Below, one piece after another: positions 25,618 to 35,496 of a stretch of 64,000 bases of DNA. The notes beneath the pieces are model-generated. The model was not told the DNA's origin, ran no database searches, and worked only from the letters and a program-made list of their open reading frames with translations. Origin of the DNA: JADJYF01 sp965278995. Lineage in GTDB: Bacteria; Pseudomonadota; Gammaproteobacteria; Ga0077536. The position numbers and the translations under genes are program-made. Numbering within the stretch: the stretch's first letter is position 1; each line of letters opens with the position of its first letter. The stretch lies in assembly GCA_965278995.1 (NCBI GenBank), contig OZ257136.1, positions 5,022,001 to 5,086,000 of the forward strand. The letters are read 5' to 3'.

Positions 25618-25758
25618 GGTCTCGTCAGGTCGGGTTTACGATGCCGTGCAGGCGGCGAAGCAGGGCACGAGTCGCTGCCGCATTATCACCGCCGCATTCG
25701 CTGCCTCATCGTATACGCCTGGCGCCGCGGTTGACTATCGCCCAACTGGGTTGCCGCC

Positions 25759-25787
25759 TTGACAGCCCGCCAGCCCGCTCGTAAAGT
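25759..25787 (+). promoter_or_regulatory. Sigma-70 promoter of phaC
   Basis: A perfect -35 TTGACA (25759-25764), a 17-bp spacer and a -10 TAAAGT (25782-25787), about 105 bp before the phaC ATG. It is the best promoter match seen in the window. Confidence 0.65.
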
Positions 25788-25798
25788 GCACTGCTCTT

Positions 25799-25815
25799 TT
25801 GTTGCAACGCAACAA
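25799..25815. promoter_or_regulatory. PhaR/PhbF-like operator upstream of phaC
   Basis: A perfect 7-bp inverted repeat TTGTTGC-AAC-GCAACAA just downstream of the -10 box. It contains TGTTGCAACGCAA, which fits the TG-N-TGC-N3-GCAA consensus I recall for the polyhydroxyalkanoate regulator PhbF/PhaR. Its position would block initiation, as a repressor site should. The regulator gene itself is not in the window. Confidence 0.55.
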
Positions 25816-25891
25816 TGAAAGTTTTGTGCCGCGTTCTGTGCTGTGATCGTCAAGGCAGACAACGCGAGGCATACGCACTGGAGGGGAGACC

Positions 25892-27691
25892 ATGGACCAA
25901 TCACCACCTGTCATCGACCTGCCCAGCCCGCTCGACCTGAGCGAAGCTGTCGCCCACATCAGCGCGCAGTCGCAGGCGTTGATGCAGAAATTTTTCGATG
26001 GCCAGTCAGCCCAGGATCTGAGCAGCGTTGATCCGCTCGGCATGCTGCCGGCGTTTGCTGCGTTCACGGAAGGTCTGGCACACGATCCGGGCCGGCTGCT
26101 GGAAGCGCAGGTCAACGTCTGGAATACGTACATGCAGATCTGGCAGAGCACTGCCCAACGTCTGTTCGGGGCAACGGCCGCGCCAGTTGTCGAAACGCCG
26201 CGCGACGATCGGCGCTTCAAGGCCGAGGACTGGGAGAAGAATCCGTTCTTCGATTATCTCAAGCAGACCTACCTCGCTACTTCCAGCGTGGTCCAGGGGC
26301 TGGTTGCTGGCACCAACGGGCTCGACGACCATACCTCGCGCAAGCTCGAGTTCTATACCAAACAGTATCTCGATGCACTCGCGCCGACCAATTTCGCGAT
26401 CACCAATCCGCAGGTGCTGCACGCGACGGTCGAAAGCGGGGGGCGCAATCTGCTCGATGGCTTGAAGAATTTTCTCGCTGATATTGATCCCAAGGACGGC
26501 CGCCTGCGCACGCGTATGGTCGACTCGAGCGCGTTCGAACTCGGTCGCAACGTCGCCATCACGCCGGGCAAGATAGTCTTCCAGAATGAACTGTTTCAAC
26601 TCATCCAGTACGACCCGACCACAGCGGAAGTCTACGAACGGCCGCTGCTTATCATCCCGCCGTGGATCAACAAGTACTACATCCTCGATCTGCAGCCACG
26701 GAATTCCTTCATCAAGTGGGCGCTTGATCAAGGGCAGACCGTGTTCGTGATGTCGTGGGTGAATCCCGACGAGTCGTTAGCCGACAAGGATTTCGAGGAC
26801 TATGTGCTGCAGGGGCCGCTGGAGGCGCTGAAGGCGGTCGAGGCGGCGACCGGCAATCAATCAATCAATGTCATCGGATACTGCCTGGGCGGAACGCTTC
26901 TCGGCGCGACCCTTGCGCTGATGAAATCGCGCGGCGATCGGCGCATTCATTCAGCAACGTTTTTTACGGCCATGCTCGATTTCTCCGAGCCTGGCGACCT
27001 CGGCGTATTCATCGACGAGGGCCAGCTCGCTTCGATCGAATCAACCATGAAAGAGCGCGGTTATCTCGATGGCTCCGAGATGGCGACGACCTTCAATATG
27101 CTGCGCGCAAACGACCTCATCTGGTCGTTCGTCGTCAACAACTACCTGCTCGGCAAACAGCCGATGGCTTTTGACCTGCTGTATTGGAACGCCGATTCGA
27201 CGCGCATGCCGGCACGCATGCACAGCACCTACCTGCGCAAGATGTACCTCGAGAACGTATTCTGCAAACCGGGTGGTATGAGCATCGCGAATACCCCTAT
27301 CGATCTGCGCAGCATTGATGTCCCGGCCTGTTTCGTCTCGGCCATCGAAGATCATATTGCGCCGTGGAAATCCACTTATATGGGCGCTCGGCTGCTGGGC
27401 GGACCGGTCAAGTTCATTCTGAGTCGTGCGGGCCATGTGGCCGGCATCATCAATCCGCCTGGCCCGCGGCAGTACGGTCATTTCACCGGGCCCGATGTCC
27501 AGGCGATGGACGCTGATGCGTGGTTTGCTCAAGCCACTTCGAACGATGCTTCGTGGTGGGGTGAATGGGGCCAATGGATTGCTGGAATGGGCGGTGCATT
27601 GGTGGCCGCTCGTCAGCCCGGCGACGGCAGGCTCAAGGTGCTCGAAGCTGCACCGGGCAGTTACGTCGCAAAGCGGCCAGGGCCCGCCTGA
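25892..27691 (+). CDS. phaC: Class I poly(3-hydroxyalkanoate) synthase
   Basis: A 599-residue polymerase that links 3-hydroxyacyl-CoA into PHA granules. The N-terminal PhaC_N domain includes the EDWEKNPFFDYLKQTYL region. The alpha/beta-hydrolase core has the lipase-like box GYCLGG with catalytic Cys at about residue 331. The catalytic Asp/His regions are DHIAPWKS and RAGHVAGI. The length fits class I (C. necator PhaC 589). A GGAGGGGAG ribosome site precedes the ATG. phaA, phaB and phasin genes are not adjacent. Confidence 0.95.
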   Translation: MDQSPPVIDLPSPLDLSEAVAHISAQSQALMQKFFDGQSAQDLSSVDPLGMLPAFAAFTEGLAHDPGRLLEAQVNVWNTYMQIWQSTAQRLFGATAAPVVETPRDDRRFKAEDWEKNPFFDYLKQTYLATSSVVQGLVAGTNGLDDHTSRKLEFYTKQYLDALAPTNFAITNPQVLHATVESGGRNLLDGLKNFLADIDPKDGRLRTRMVDSSAFELGRNVAITPGKIVFQNELFQLIQYDPTTAEVYERPLLIIPPWINKYYILDLQPRNSFIKWALDQGQTVFVMSWVNPDESLADKDFEDYVLQGPLEALKAVEAATGNQSINVIGYCLGGTLLGATLALMKSRGDRRIHSATFFTAMLDFSEPGDLGVFIDEGQLASIESTMKERGYLDGSEMATTFNMLRANDLIWSFVVNNYLLGKQPMAFDLLYWNADSTRMPARMHSTYLRKMYLENVFCKPGGMSIANTPIDLRSIDVPACFVSAIEDHIAPWKSTYMGARLLGGPVKFILSRAGHVAGIINPPGPRQYGHFTGPDVQAMDADAWFAQATSNDASWWGEWGQWIAGMGGALVAARQPGDGRLKVLEAAPGSYVAKRPGPA

Positions 27692-27706
27692 GCGACAGCC
27701 GCTCAG

Positions 27707-28588
27707 TCAGACTTTCGGCATGAGGATGGCGATGAACTCGATCACTTCGCCATCGACCCGCTGCATATGCGCTTCGATAGCGTCTTCGTCCTGCTGAGTC
27801 AGGGAAACTGCCTGCGGTTCGAAATCCGGTATCGGTTCACTTTCCGCTGACTGCCACATCGAGGCCCGTGCGGTCGTTGCCGCCATCTGCATCACCGCAG
27901 CGACCAGCTGGTGCTCGGGGGCGACTTCGCCAACCGGGCGGGTATGCAGTGCAACTGGCTCGACCAGCGCCTCGGGCAGACGCCACTGACGCATCAATTC
28001 GGCGCCGACATCGGCGTAATCGTATCCAAGCGTTGCCCGTTGAACTTCGTGATAAGGCCGTTCGGAAGCGCACGCCTGCTGGCGGCACTCGGCGAACGCC
28101 TGCGGCAGTTCATGCGCAATGACGAGATTGCCGATGTTATGCATGAGGCCGGCCACGAACAGTCGCGACGGCACCGGCAGGCGGCAATCGACGGCAAAAT
28201 TCCGCGCGCTCACTGCCGCATAGATACTCATACGCCAGAATGTGTGGATATCGAACGTGTCAGCGCGCAGGTGCGACAGAGACCCGACGGCCGACATGGC
28301 GAGCGCCATGTCGTGAACCTGATTCATGCCGAGAACGCGGACGGCGTGCTCGATCGAGTCGACTGGCGACGACAAGCTGAAGTACGCGCTGTTGGCAAGC
28401 CGCAGCACGCGCGCGGTCAGTGCCGGGTCGCTGCCGACCACATCGGCTATCTCGCGCAAGGAGGCCTGGGCGTCATCGACCACCTGGCGGATGCGGATAT
28501 AAGCCTGCGGCAGCGGCACGAGGTCGAGCATCCCGTCGACCAGGGCGGCGACCGGTGATAGCGGTGTGGCGTTGATTTGGGTGGACAT
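27707..28588 (-). CDS. HDOD domain signal-transduction protein
   Basis: A 293-residue HDOD protein. The LPLPQAYIRIRQVVDD start, IADVVGSDPALTARVLRLANSA and FVAGLMHNIGNLVIAHE segments are typical. Catalytic HD residues are degenerate, as usual in the family. The function is regulatory and unknown. It is convergent with phaC, with 15 bp between the stops. Confidence 0.9.
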   Translation of the reverse strand: MSTQINATPLSPVAALVDGMLDLVPLPQAYIRIRQVVDDAQASLREIADVVGSDPALTARVLRLANSAYFSLSSPVDSIEHAVRVLGMNQVHDMALAMSAVGSLSHLRADTFDIHTFWRMSIYAAVSARNFAVDCRLPVPSRLFVAGLMHNIGNLVIAHELPQAFAECRQQACASERPYHEVQRATLGYDYADVGAELMRQWRLPEALVEPVALHTRPVGEVAPEHQLVAAVMQMAATTARASMWQSAESEPIPDFEPQAVSLTQQDEDAIEAHMQRVDGEVIEFIAILMPKV

Positions 28589-28811
28589 GATGACGGTATC
28601 GGCTGGAATGCCAGCTAGCTTGAAGCCGGCCGACGCCGACTATGAACCCGTCCGCGGTACGGCGATATCGGGCTGCCGGGGTTGGGTTGCGGCAGTTGCC
28701 GTTTGGGTATGGAATGATGCTCAGCGATGGCGCGTGCCACCGCCGGTTGTGCCTGCCGGGCGAGCGTATTGTCGAGCCCATCGTTGAGCAACGCGGTGAG
28801 CGATCCGACCC

Positions 28812-30068
28812 ATGACCACCGACCTGCCGAAACCCGATACGCCGCCGGTTGCGCCGGCCGTCGCACGCCTGCTGGCGGCTGCGCAGGCAGGTGACATCGA
28901 GGCCAGCTATCGGCTCGGCCGGCGTTTCGAGCGCGGCTGGGGCGTGAGCTGCAACACCGCGACAGCGCTGCAGTGCTACCTGCAGGCGGCGCGCGCCGGC
29001 CATGAAGATGCGGTATTCCGTGCGACCTCGCTGGTGTTGTCCGGTGTCGAGGTAGCGGGCGCGCCGGCGTTCGTTCAAATTCACCTGGTGCGCATTGCCA
29101 ATGAGGGCCATGCCGACGCGCAGGCTTTGCTCGGCTGGTGTCACCAGACCGGACGGCTGGCATCACTTGATGCGACGCTCGCCGTAAGCTGGTATCGCCG
29201 TGCCGCTGCTGCCGGCAGCGCGGCCGGACGATTCAATCTGGCGATGTGTCTGCAGCGCGGGCACGGCATTCGAGCAAACGACGCGGAAGTAGCGGCACTA
29301 CTCAAACAGGCCGCTGAACAAGGTTACCCGCGCGCCCAGCTCAATCTGGGGCGCATTTACGCCGAGGGCCGCGGGGTTCCGCGTGACATGACCGCCGCGG
29401 TTCACTGGTATCGAACTGCCGCGCAGCGCGGCTATGCCAAGGCACAGTACAACCTGGGGCTGCTGTTGGCTGGCGGCGACGGGCCAGAGCAGGACGATGT
29501 TGCCGCGGCCGCCTGGATCCAGGCAGCTGCTGAGCAGGGTCTGGTCAAAGCCCAATACACATTGGCTTCGTTGTATCGCCGAGGTCTCGGTGTTGCGCGG
29601 GATCCGGAGCAGAGCTGCCATTGGCTGACGCAAGCCGCAACGGCCGGCTATGCCCGGGCTCAATACAAACTCAGCCGTTGCCTGGCGCGCGGCCACGGCG
29701 TGCCGGCCGACCCAGTAGCTGCAGCGCAATGGCGGATGCGCGCAGCACTCGGCGGTGATGCGGATGCTGCCAATAGCCTGGGACGTGAGTGGTTGCGTTC
29801 GGGCGCGCCCGATGGACACGACCGGGCGCGGGAATGGTTTCAACGCGCCGCTGCGCTCGGCCACGCCGGTGCGCTCTACAGCCTGGGCGTATGCAGCTTG
29901 AAGGGTATCGGGATGGTCGCGGATGCCGTCAGCGCATACCGCTGGTTCGCGCAAGGCGCCGCTGCCGGTTCAGTCTCGGCGCAACAGGCGCTGCTCAAAC
30001 TAGAGAGTCGACTCGCGCCTGCGACGCTGGCTCGAGCCCGCCGGCCTGTCGACCGGTCGGCGTCATAA
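28812..30068 (+). CDS. Sel1-repeat (TPR-like) protein
   Basis: A 418-residue protein built almost wholly of about ten 36-residue Sel1-like repeats (pattern A-x2-WY-x2-AA-x2-G-x3-AQ-x2-LG-x2-Y-x2-G-x-GV). Such solenoids are protein-binding scaffolds. No signal peptide is seen. Six bases of its 3' end overlap the convergent mltF. Confidence 0.9.
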   Translation: MTTDLPKPDTPPVAPAVARLLAAAQAGDIEASYRLGRRFERGWGVSCNTATALQCYLQAARAGHEDAVFRATSLVLSGVEVAGAPAFVQIHLVRIANEGHADAQALLGWCHQTGRLASLDATLAVSWYRRAAAAGSAAGRFNLAMCLQRGHGIRANDAEVAALLKQAAEQGYPRAQLNLGRIYAEGRGVPRDMTAAVHWYRTAAQRGYAKAQYNLGLLLAGGDGPEQDDVAAAAWIQAAAEQGLVKAQYTLASLYRRGLGVARDPEQSCHWLTQAATAGYARAQYKLSRCLARGHGVPADPVAAAQWRMRAALGGDADAANSLGREWLRSGAPDGHDRAREWFQRAAALGHAGALYSLGVCSLKGIGMVADAVSAYRWFAQGAAAGSVSAQQALLKLESRLAPATLARARRPVDRSAS

Positions 30069-31502
30069 GACAGGTGGCAGACTGTTCACGGCACTGGTTG
30101 CGGCCGCGACGGTGCCGCGAGCAAGGTCGCCCTCGAGCCAGCGCAGCGTTTCGTAATAGCGTCGTGTGTTATCGACGAAATGCACGGCCTGATTACCTCG
30201 CGCCGACAGCCGCGCGTGCGCCACTGCAGTGGGTATGCTGACCCGCGGAAGGAAGCGGCGCACGTCGTCCCATGAGTCGGCGTTCCGACCGGCCTTTGCA
30301 GTCAGGACGCGCGCTCGTTCGAGATTACCGATACCGATGTTGTAGGCTGCGAGCGCAAGCCAGGTGCGATCGGCATCCTCGATGCGTTCGGGCAACTTTG
30401 ATTTCAGCATCGCAAGATACTCTGCGCCGCCGCGGATGCAGGAATGCGGATCGAGGCGGTCAACATCCAACGCTGCCGCAGTCTTCGCCGTCAGCATCAT
30501 CAAACCACGTACTCCGGTCGGCGACGTTGCATCTTTGCGCCAATGAGATTCCTGATAGCTCATTGCCGCCAGCAGTAGCCAATCGAGTTTGTAGTGTACG
30601 GCCGAGTGTTCAAACAGCTTGCGAAATGCTGGCAGTCGCTCTGCGTAATGTTCGAGGAAGTCGCGGGACTGTACATAATCGAACTCGCGCGGCGTGCTGA
30701 AGTAACGCGCTGCCATTCCAGCGAGTGCGCCGTTGGCGCGCAACGCACGCAGAAATTCGAGTTGCTTGTCGCGAAGTTCGAAATGCTGATCGGCGCTGTA
30801 GAGCCAGGCGATTGCCGACGGTGCGCCGAATTCGAACGCCACCTGGGTTTCAGGATAGAAGCGCTGCAGAGCTTCGAACTCTGTAGACGCCATGATCGCA
30901 TAATCGATTTCCCCATCCTCGACCAGCGCAAGCATTTCTTCGCCGGGCAATCCGTCATCGTACGGCCAGAGATAACCGGCATCCTTGCGCAACGTGGACT
31001 CGAGTGTGGCGCGAAGATCAAGCGTGTCGCTTGCAGCGAGCCGCTTGCCACGAAGTGCGGCAAACGTTTGCGGCTTGTCGCTGCCACGGCGGTAAACAAC
31101 GAGTGGGCGCGTTGTCATGTAAGTAGGGCCGAACAAGATACCCGACGGTGGCGTGTCGCGTATCGTCACGTGCGCGGCAGCGATATCCGCTTTACCGCTG
31201 CGGATCAACGCGACCAGTTCATCTTGATCATGAGCGACGATGAAACGCGGAGTTGCGCCGACATAATGCGCAAATGCTCTTGCAAGATCGTGTTCGAACC
31301 CACGTCGTCCATGTTTGCCACGAAAGTACGTCGTACTGGATTCGATGGTCGCGATATGAAGTTCGCGTGGACTGTCGGAAGTTTGAGAGTCAGTCGTCGT
31401 CGGGTGGTCACTGCAGGCGAACAGGCTTAGACAGACAGTCAGCGCGGCCAGGCAACGTGCGATGGCGGGGAATACTATCGGGTCAGCGTCAGGTCGATTC
31501 AT
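30063..31502 (-). CDS. mltF: Membrane-bound lytic murein transglycosylase F
   Basis: A 479-residue lipoprotein. After a signal segment the lipobox LFAC gives Cys near residue 30. An SBP_bac_3-type solute-binding module (about 45-280) is followed by an SLT goose-lysozyme-like domain with catalytic Glu in SYQESHW and TGVRGLMML. It cleaves peptidoglycan at the outer-membrane inner face. GGAGG seven bases before the ATG at 31502 decides the start over the longer frame to 31547. Confidence 0.93.
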   Translation of the reverse strand: MNRPDADPIVFPAIARCLAALTVCLSLFACSDHPTTTDSQTSDSPRELHIATIESSTTYFRGKHGRRGFEHDLARAFAHYVGATPRFIVAHDQDELVALIRSGKADIAAAHVTIRDTPPSGILFGPTYMTTRPLVVYRRGSDKPQTFAALRGKRLAASDTLDLRATLESTLRKDAGYLWPYDDGLPGEEMLALVEDGEIDYAIMASTEFEALQRFYPETQVAFEFGAPSAIAWLYSADQHFELRDKQLEFLRALRANGALAGMAARYFSTPREFDYVQSRDFLEHYAERLPAFRKLFEHSAVHYKLDWLLLAAMSYQESHWRKDATSPTGVRGLMMLTAKTAAALDVDRLDPHSCIRGGAEYLAMLKSKLPERIEDADRTWLALAAYNIGIGNLERARVLTAKAGRNADSWDDVRRFLPRVSIPTAVAHARLSARGNQAVHFVDNTRRYYETLRWLEGDLARGTVAAATSAVNSLPPVL

Positions 31503-32125
31503 AGCCAGGCCTCCCATTGCACGGAACTCAGCGCGAGCGACGCTCATTACGCGGGACCAGACGAACAGGGTTATGCAGCATCATCGGACGCAAAAGTGTG
31601 CGGGAAAACGCACGCAAACCGGGAGCAAACGCATGGTTCATCGTTTTACCTTAGCCCTCGATGTCAGTTTGATGCCGTCAGTGCGCGCACGAATGACGTG
31701 GGCGCATATTTTGATCAGCGAGCATCGTTTGATGCTGCCGTAGAACGCGCGTCGCAATTATTAAACCGGTTCGAACGTTCTCGAACCTATTCGTCGTTTG
31801 CGTGCAGCGCGAAATCAGCGAAGTTGATGGTCTTGCGATCAACCTGCCAAAATGCCAGTGGTCGAACCTTGTTGGATCCGCGATTTATCGCGACCGTGGT
31901 GACCTCGAAGCACTTTTATACCCTGAATAAATCATAGAGGCAACCCTTGAGTGCCGTATATGCAAAGAGAACCTCGATCGGCCAGTTAAGATGCTGCACG
32001 TACGTAGTCAAGATACGGACTGTATTTCAACGCGATGCGGTGTATCTACCCCGTTCGGACGAAGAATTCTCGGCAATTGTGAATAGTCACCACGTTCGCA
32101 AAATATATTTGCTAGTCTCCTCGCC
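31503..32125. other. AT-richer intergenic region, no secure gene
   Basis: About 620 bp between mltF and the next gene, clearly richer in A/T than its surroundings. Several short frames overlap: one 36-codon frame from 31634 has GGGAG upstream, and a stretch ending near 31928 reads DGLAINLPKCQWSNLV without a good start. None has a credible full-length product. A decayed gene plus the downstream promoter is the likeliest content. Confidence 0.35.
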
Positions 32126-32977
32126 ATGTCCAACCGCAAGCCGCCTGTCAAACTGAGTCCGCGCACGCTCACTTGGGATTTTGCGACGAATTCGCGCAAG
32201 TACTGGTTTGATGGCAGTCCGGCAATTTCGCATTTCCTCAACGTATACACCTTGCTGGTGCCTGACAACGAACGCTACTACATTCGTGCGCTGGTTCCGT
32301 GTTTGAAGGTGTTGGAAGATCCTGAACACCGTACTGAACTGATGCAATTTTTCAGACAAGAATCGATGCACGGTGTTGCGCACCAGAAGTATTGGAAAGA
32401 GATGGAAGCACAAGGCTGCAAAGTCCAGCCATTCGTGCACGCTGTCGATGTATTGTTGTACAAGATCATGGAACCGTTACAACCGCATCGATTGAAGATG
32501 TCGATCGTCGCTGCGATCGAGCACGTCAATGCGGTATGGGGTCATATTTTCCTCAGCCGCAATTTGCTGGAGCCGGCCGATCCCGTCCTGCGCGAACTTT
32601 TCAGCTGGCATTTCGCAGAAGAGATTGAACATAAAGCGGTGGCACATCGCGCGCTGGGCGCAATGTACCCGGGCTATTTCACGCGAGCCCTCGGTGCGCT
32701 GGTGGCGTTCCCGCTGTTCTATCTGATCCTTCTGATCGGCACCATCTATCTGTTGGCGGGTGACGGCGAACTGTTCAAGCGTCGGACCATGCGTGACCTG
32801 GCGAAACTATGGTTCAAACAGGGTTTCCTCAAGGATTCTCTTTATCACATGCTGCGCTATTTCCGTCCGGGCTTCGAACCGTGGGAACTCGACGATTTGA
32901 CGCTGTCGATGTCGACAATTCAGGGGCTTTCCGTGAGTCCGCGAAAAGTGCCGCTGGTGGCGAGTGCGGCGGCCTGA
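32126..32977 (+). CDS. Predicted metal-dependent hydrolase (PF10118 type)
   Basis: A 283-residue protein of the ferritin-like putative di-metal family. The ligand motifs are FFRQESMHGVAHQ (about 73-85) and FAEEIEHKAVAHR (about 166-178), with hydrophobic helices near 190-215. The family is widespread in lipid- and sterol-degrading bacteria, but its reaction is unproven. The last 58 bp overlap the convergent hybrid kinase gene. Confidence 0.85.
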   Translation: MSNRKPPVKLSPRTLTWDFATNSRKYWFDGSPAISHFLNVYTLLVPDNERYYIRALVPCLKVLEDPEHRTELMQFFRQESMHGVAHQKYWKEMEAQGCKVQPFVHAVDVLLYKIMEPLQPHRLKMSIVAAIEHVNAVWGHIFLSRNLLEPADPVLRELFSWHFAEEIEHKAVAHRALGAMYPGYFTRALGALVAFPLFYLILLIGTIYLLAGDGELFKRRTMRDLAKLWFKQGFLKDSLYHMLRYFRPGFEPWELDDLTLSMSTIQGLSVSPRKVPLVASAAA

Positions 32978-35433
32978 CGCTGCCCGGCCAGCGCACAGCG
33001 AAAGACGACGATGTGATCCCGAGTCAATCGCCAGAGCCCCTGCAGCATCGCACGATCGGCTGGCCGCAGTGACAGGCCAGGCTGTCCGGCGCCCGTATCG
33101 ATGATCCGCTGAATACTGTTGCCGAGTTCGTGAGCGCCGGTGGCATCGGCAACACTTTTCAGATCGTGCAAGCAGCGTTTAAGCCGAGTCGGATCGGGTT
33201 TTGGCAGCGAAACGACTTCATCGAGGCGAGCGAACAAGGCATCAATATCGAGTACTGCGCGAGCAATCAACGTATCAATGCGCGAATCATCTACCGTTCC
33301 GTTCACCATCTCGGCGTAAACCTCGGCAGCGAAGATGGCGTTCGCCTGCAGGGCATGCGCCGCCTGCTCGAATGCGGGCATCTGCAGCACCTGAACGATT
33401 ACTTCGACGATCCGGGCAGTTGAAACCGGGCGCTGCACTATCGGGCAGTCGAAGCGCCCGGCCAGTGCTTGTTGGATAATGGACGGTGACTCCGCACTGA
33501 GTATGATCGTGCGTGTTTGGCGCTCGCTCGCCAATCGTTCGAGCGGGTCAAGCAGCGCGACGCTGCAGCCATCACCCAGATGCCAGTCGAGCAACACGAC
33601 ATCGAAAGTTTCACGTTCGAGCAAAGCACGCGCAGTTGCGATAGTCGGTGCGACCTGCAGCTCGCCAGCGAATTCATGCAAGCTTTCCGCCATGACTTCG
33701 GCATTGACGACATTGTCTTCGACCAACAGGATGCGGCGATGCGCCAGCCGGTTGCGCCAACCACTATCGGTCAGCGTGATCCCGCCATCGATGTCGCGTA
33801 GCGCGGACTGCGCGTAGACCGCGTTGAGGAAGGCTGCATGCGGCGCGTCCGATCCTATTCGATTCAAGACGCCAGCGTCGGCAAGCACCGGTGATTCAGC
33901 TTCGCCGGTACTGTAGCTGAACACAGTGCACGGCCCCAATTCCTCGCACAACGTCATCAGTGACTTCTGTTCGGTTTGCGATTGAAGGCTATGTTCAACC
34001 ACAAACACTGCTGCAACGCGGGGCTTAATGGTGTCGGCATGTTCGAGTACGTGTTCGATGGACGCAAAAGTGACGCAGCGCGCTGTTCCGGCGAGCGCCG
34101 TCACCAGTGTGGCTGGCGGCACAGCGTCCGGGCTCACGACGATTACCGGCAACAGTATGGCCGGACCGACATCTGTCGGGTCGGCGACGTGCAGCGGAAT
34201 GCTGAACTGCGGTCGGTGCGTATTGTCGGGCAGGGTTTCGAAGTGAAATTCACCGCGCGCAGAAGCAGCCGTAGCTTCAGCACCAGCGAGGCCGAGTCCG
34301 GCACCGTGCAATGTCGAATGCCCTGGCGCCAGATGAGTTGAAACATTGCGCTGATCATCAGCTGCGCGATTGGCAATAGTGAAGACCAGCTGAATGTCTG
34401 ACACCGATGCGGAATGCGTGTGCACCTGCAGACTGATCTCGCCGGCAGCGGCGTGCCTTGCGGCATTCGACAGCGCGTTCAGCAGCAGCCTTTCAGCGGC
34501 CAGACGGTCGAGGTGTATGCGTGGCGGGATGGTGAAATCGAATGCATAGCGAAGCGCGATATGCTGGCGGGTGAATTCGTCGCGAAAGATATCGACGACT
34601 CCGATAATCCACGCCAAGGTTGCCAGCGCTGGTGCCTCCTGCCGGGCGAGCGGGGTGCGTGCCGTGCCGAGTACTTCCGTAGCCATGCGCGCGAGCACCT
34701 GCACAGCCTGTTCCATGCGTCCGAGGCGCAGTCGGGTGCTCTGTTCGTGGCTGCCGGTGCGGGTCATCTCAATCGTGCTCAACAGCGACTGCAGTGGCGT
34801 GCGGATGTCATGCGCGACGAAAGCCAGCAGTCGAGTGACTTCTGTCGTTCGCGCGTCCGCTTCGCGCTGAGCGCGACGCAGGCGTTGCACGAAGTAATCG
34901 ATATAGAGCGCGATGAACGGCACTCCGAAAAAGTAGGCGATCATCGCGTGCACATTGCCGCGCCAATGCGGGCTGGCGAGATACAGCGTCACGACCCCGG
35001 CGCATGCGGCGCTGACAGACATCCACAAATAAGCGCGCCCATAGCGGACGCCATAACCAAAAGAAATGTGGATGAGAAAGATATAGAGAAAAATGCCCTT
35101 GGAGCCGGTGACATACAGTCCACCGACCGTAAAGTAGTTGTCGAGCAGGAGCGCCAGGACGACACGGGCCGAAGACCAGGTGTGCGCGCGACGCAGGATC
35201 GCGAGATAGCTCAGACAGTAGACTGAGAAACCCAGATAGAGCGGATGATTGCTGAAGCCGATGAGATAGAAATACAGCGCCATGAAGCAGCAGATGGCGA
35301 AACGCACATGGGCCTGGCCGAGCTCGTTGGCCAGGCCATCAGTAGGAGTCGTGAACGCATCCGTGCGGCTGGACCAGGGCCAGATGGACCCCGACCGGGC
35401 GGGCGGGGCGCCTGTCGAGAGCGTCGCTGCCAT
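32920..35433 (-). CDS. Hybrid sensor histidine kinase with receivers and Hpt domain
   Basis: An 837-residue multi-domain kinase. Six or so membrane helices occupy about 40-180. HisKA has the phospho-His in LLAFVAHDIRTPLQSLL (about 208). HATPase_c has the NALSNAARH N-box and HGAGLGLAG. A first receiver-like domain (about 440-560) lacks the normal acceptor Asp (VVEHS instead). A true receiver (about 575-690) has VLLDWHLGDG. A C-terminal Hpt domain (about 735-815) has CLHDLKS. It is a complete in-protein phosphorelay with no partner regulator next to it. The signal is unknown; the integral-membrane sensor has no large loop. Confidence 0.9.
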   Translation of the reverse strand: MAATLSTGAPPARSGSIWPWSSRTDAFTTPTDGLANELGQAHVRFAICCFMALYFYLIGFSNHPLYLGFSVYCLSYLAILRRAHTWSSARVVLALLLDNYFTVGGLYVTGSKGIFLYIFLIHISFGYGVRYGRAYLWMSVSAACAGVVTLYLASPHWRGNVHAMIAYFFGVPFIALYIDYFVQRLRRAQREADARTTEVTRLLAFVAHDIRTPLQSLLSTIEMTRTGSHEQSTRLRLGRMEQAVQVLARMATEVLGTARTPLARQEAPALATLAWIIGVVDIFRDEFTRQHIALRYAFDFTIPPRIHLDRLAAERLLLNALSNAARHAAAGEISLQVHTHSASVSDIQLVFTIANRAADDQRNVSTHLAPGHSTLHGAGLGLAGAEATAASARGEFHFETLPDNTHRPQFSIPLHVADPTDVGPAILLPVIVVSPDAVPPATLVTALAGTARCVTFASIEHVLEHADTIKPRVAAVFVVEHSLQSQTEQKSLMTLCEELGPCTVFSYSTGEAESPVLADAGVLNRIGSDAPHAAFLNAVYAQSALRDIDGGITLTDSGWRNRLAHRRILLVEDNVVNAEVMAESLHEFAGELQVAPTIATARALLERETFDVVLLDWHLGDGCSVALLDPLERLASERQTRTIILSAESPSIIQQALAGRFDCPIVQRPVSTARIVEVIVQVLQMPAFEQAAHALQANAIFAAEVYAEMVNGTVDDSRIDTLIARAVLDIDALFARLDEVVSLPKPDPTRLKRCLHDLKSVADATGAHELGNSIQRIIDTGAGQPGLSLRPADRAMLQGLWRLTRDHIVVFRCALAGQRQAAALATSGTFRGLTESP

Positions 35434-35496
35434 GTGCTGAGCTTAGTGCGCTCAGCGGATTTACGAAAGCCGCTCCGTCGACTGCTTGTTTTTCCC

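Noticed and set aside
31596..31937. A 113-codon plus-strand frame in the mltF upstream spacer
   Set aside because: It overlaps other frames of equal quality, has no good start site, and its composition is not protein-like over its length.
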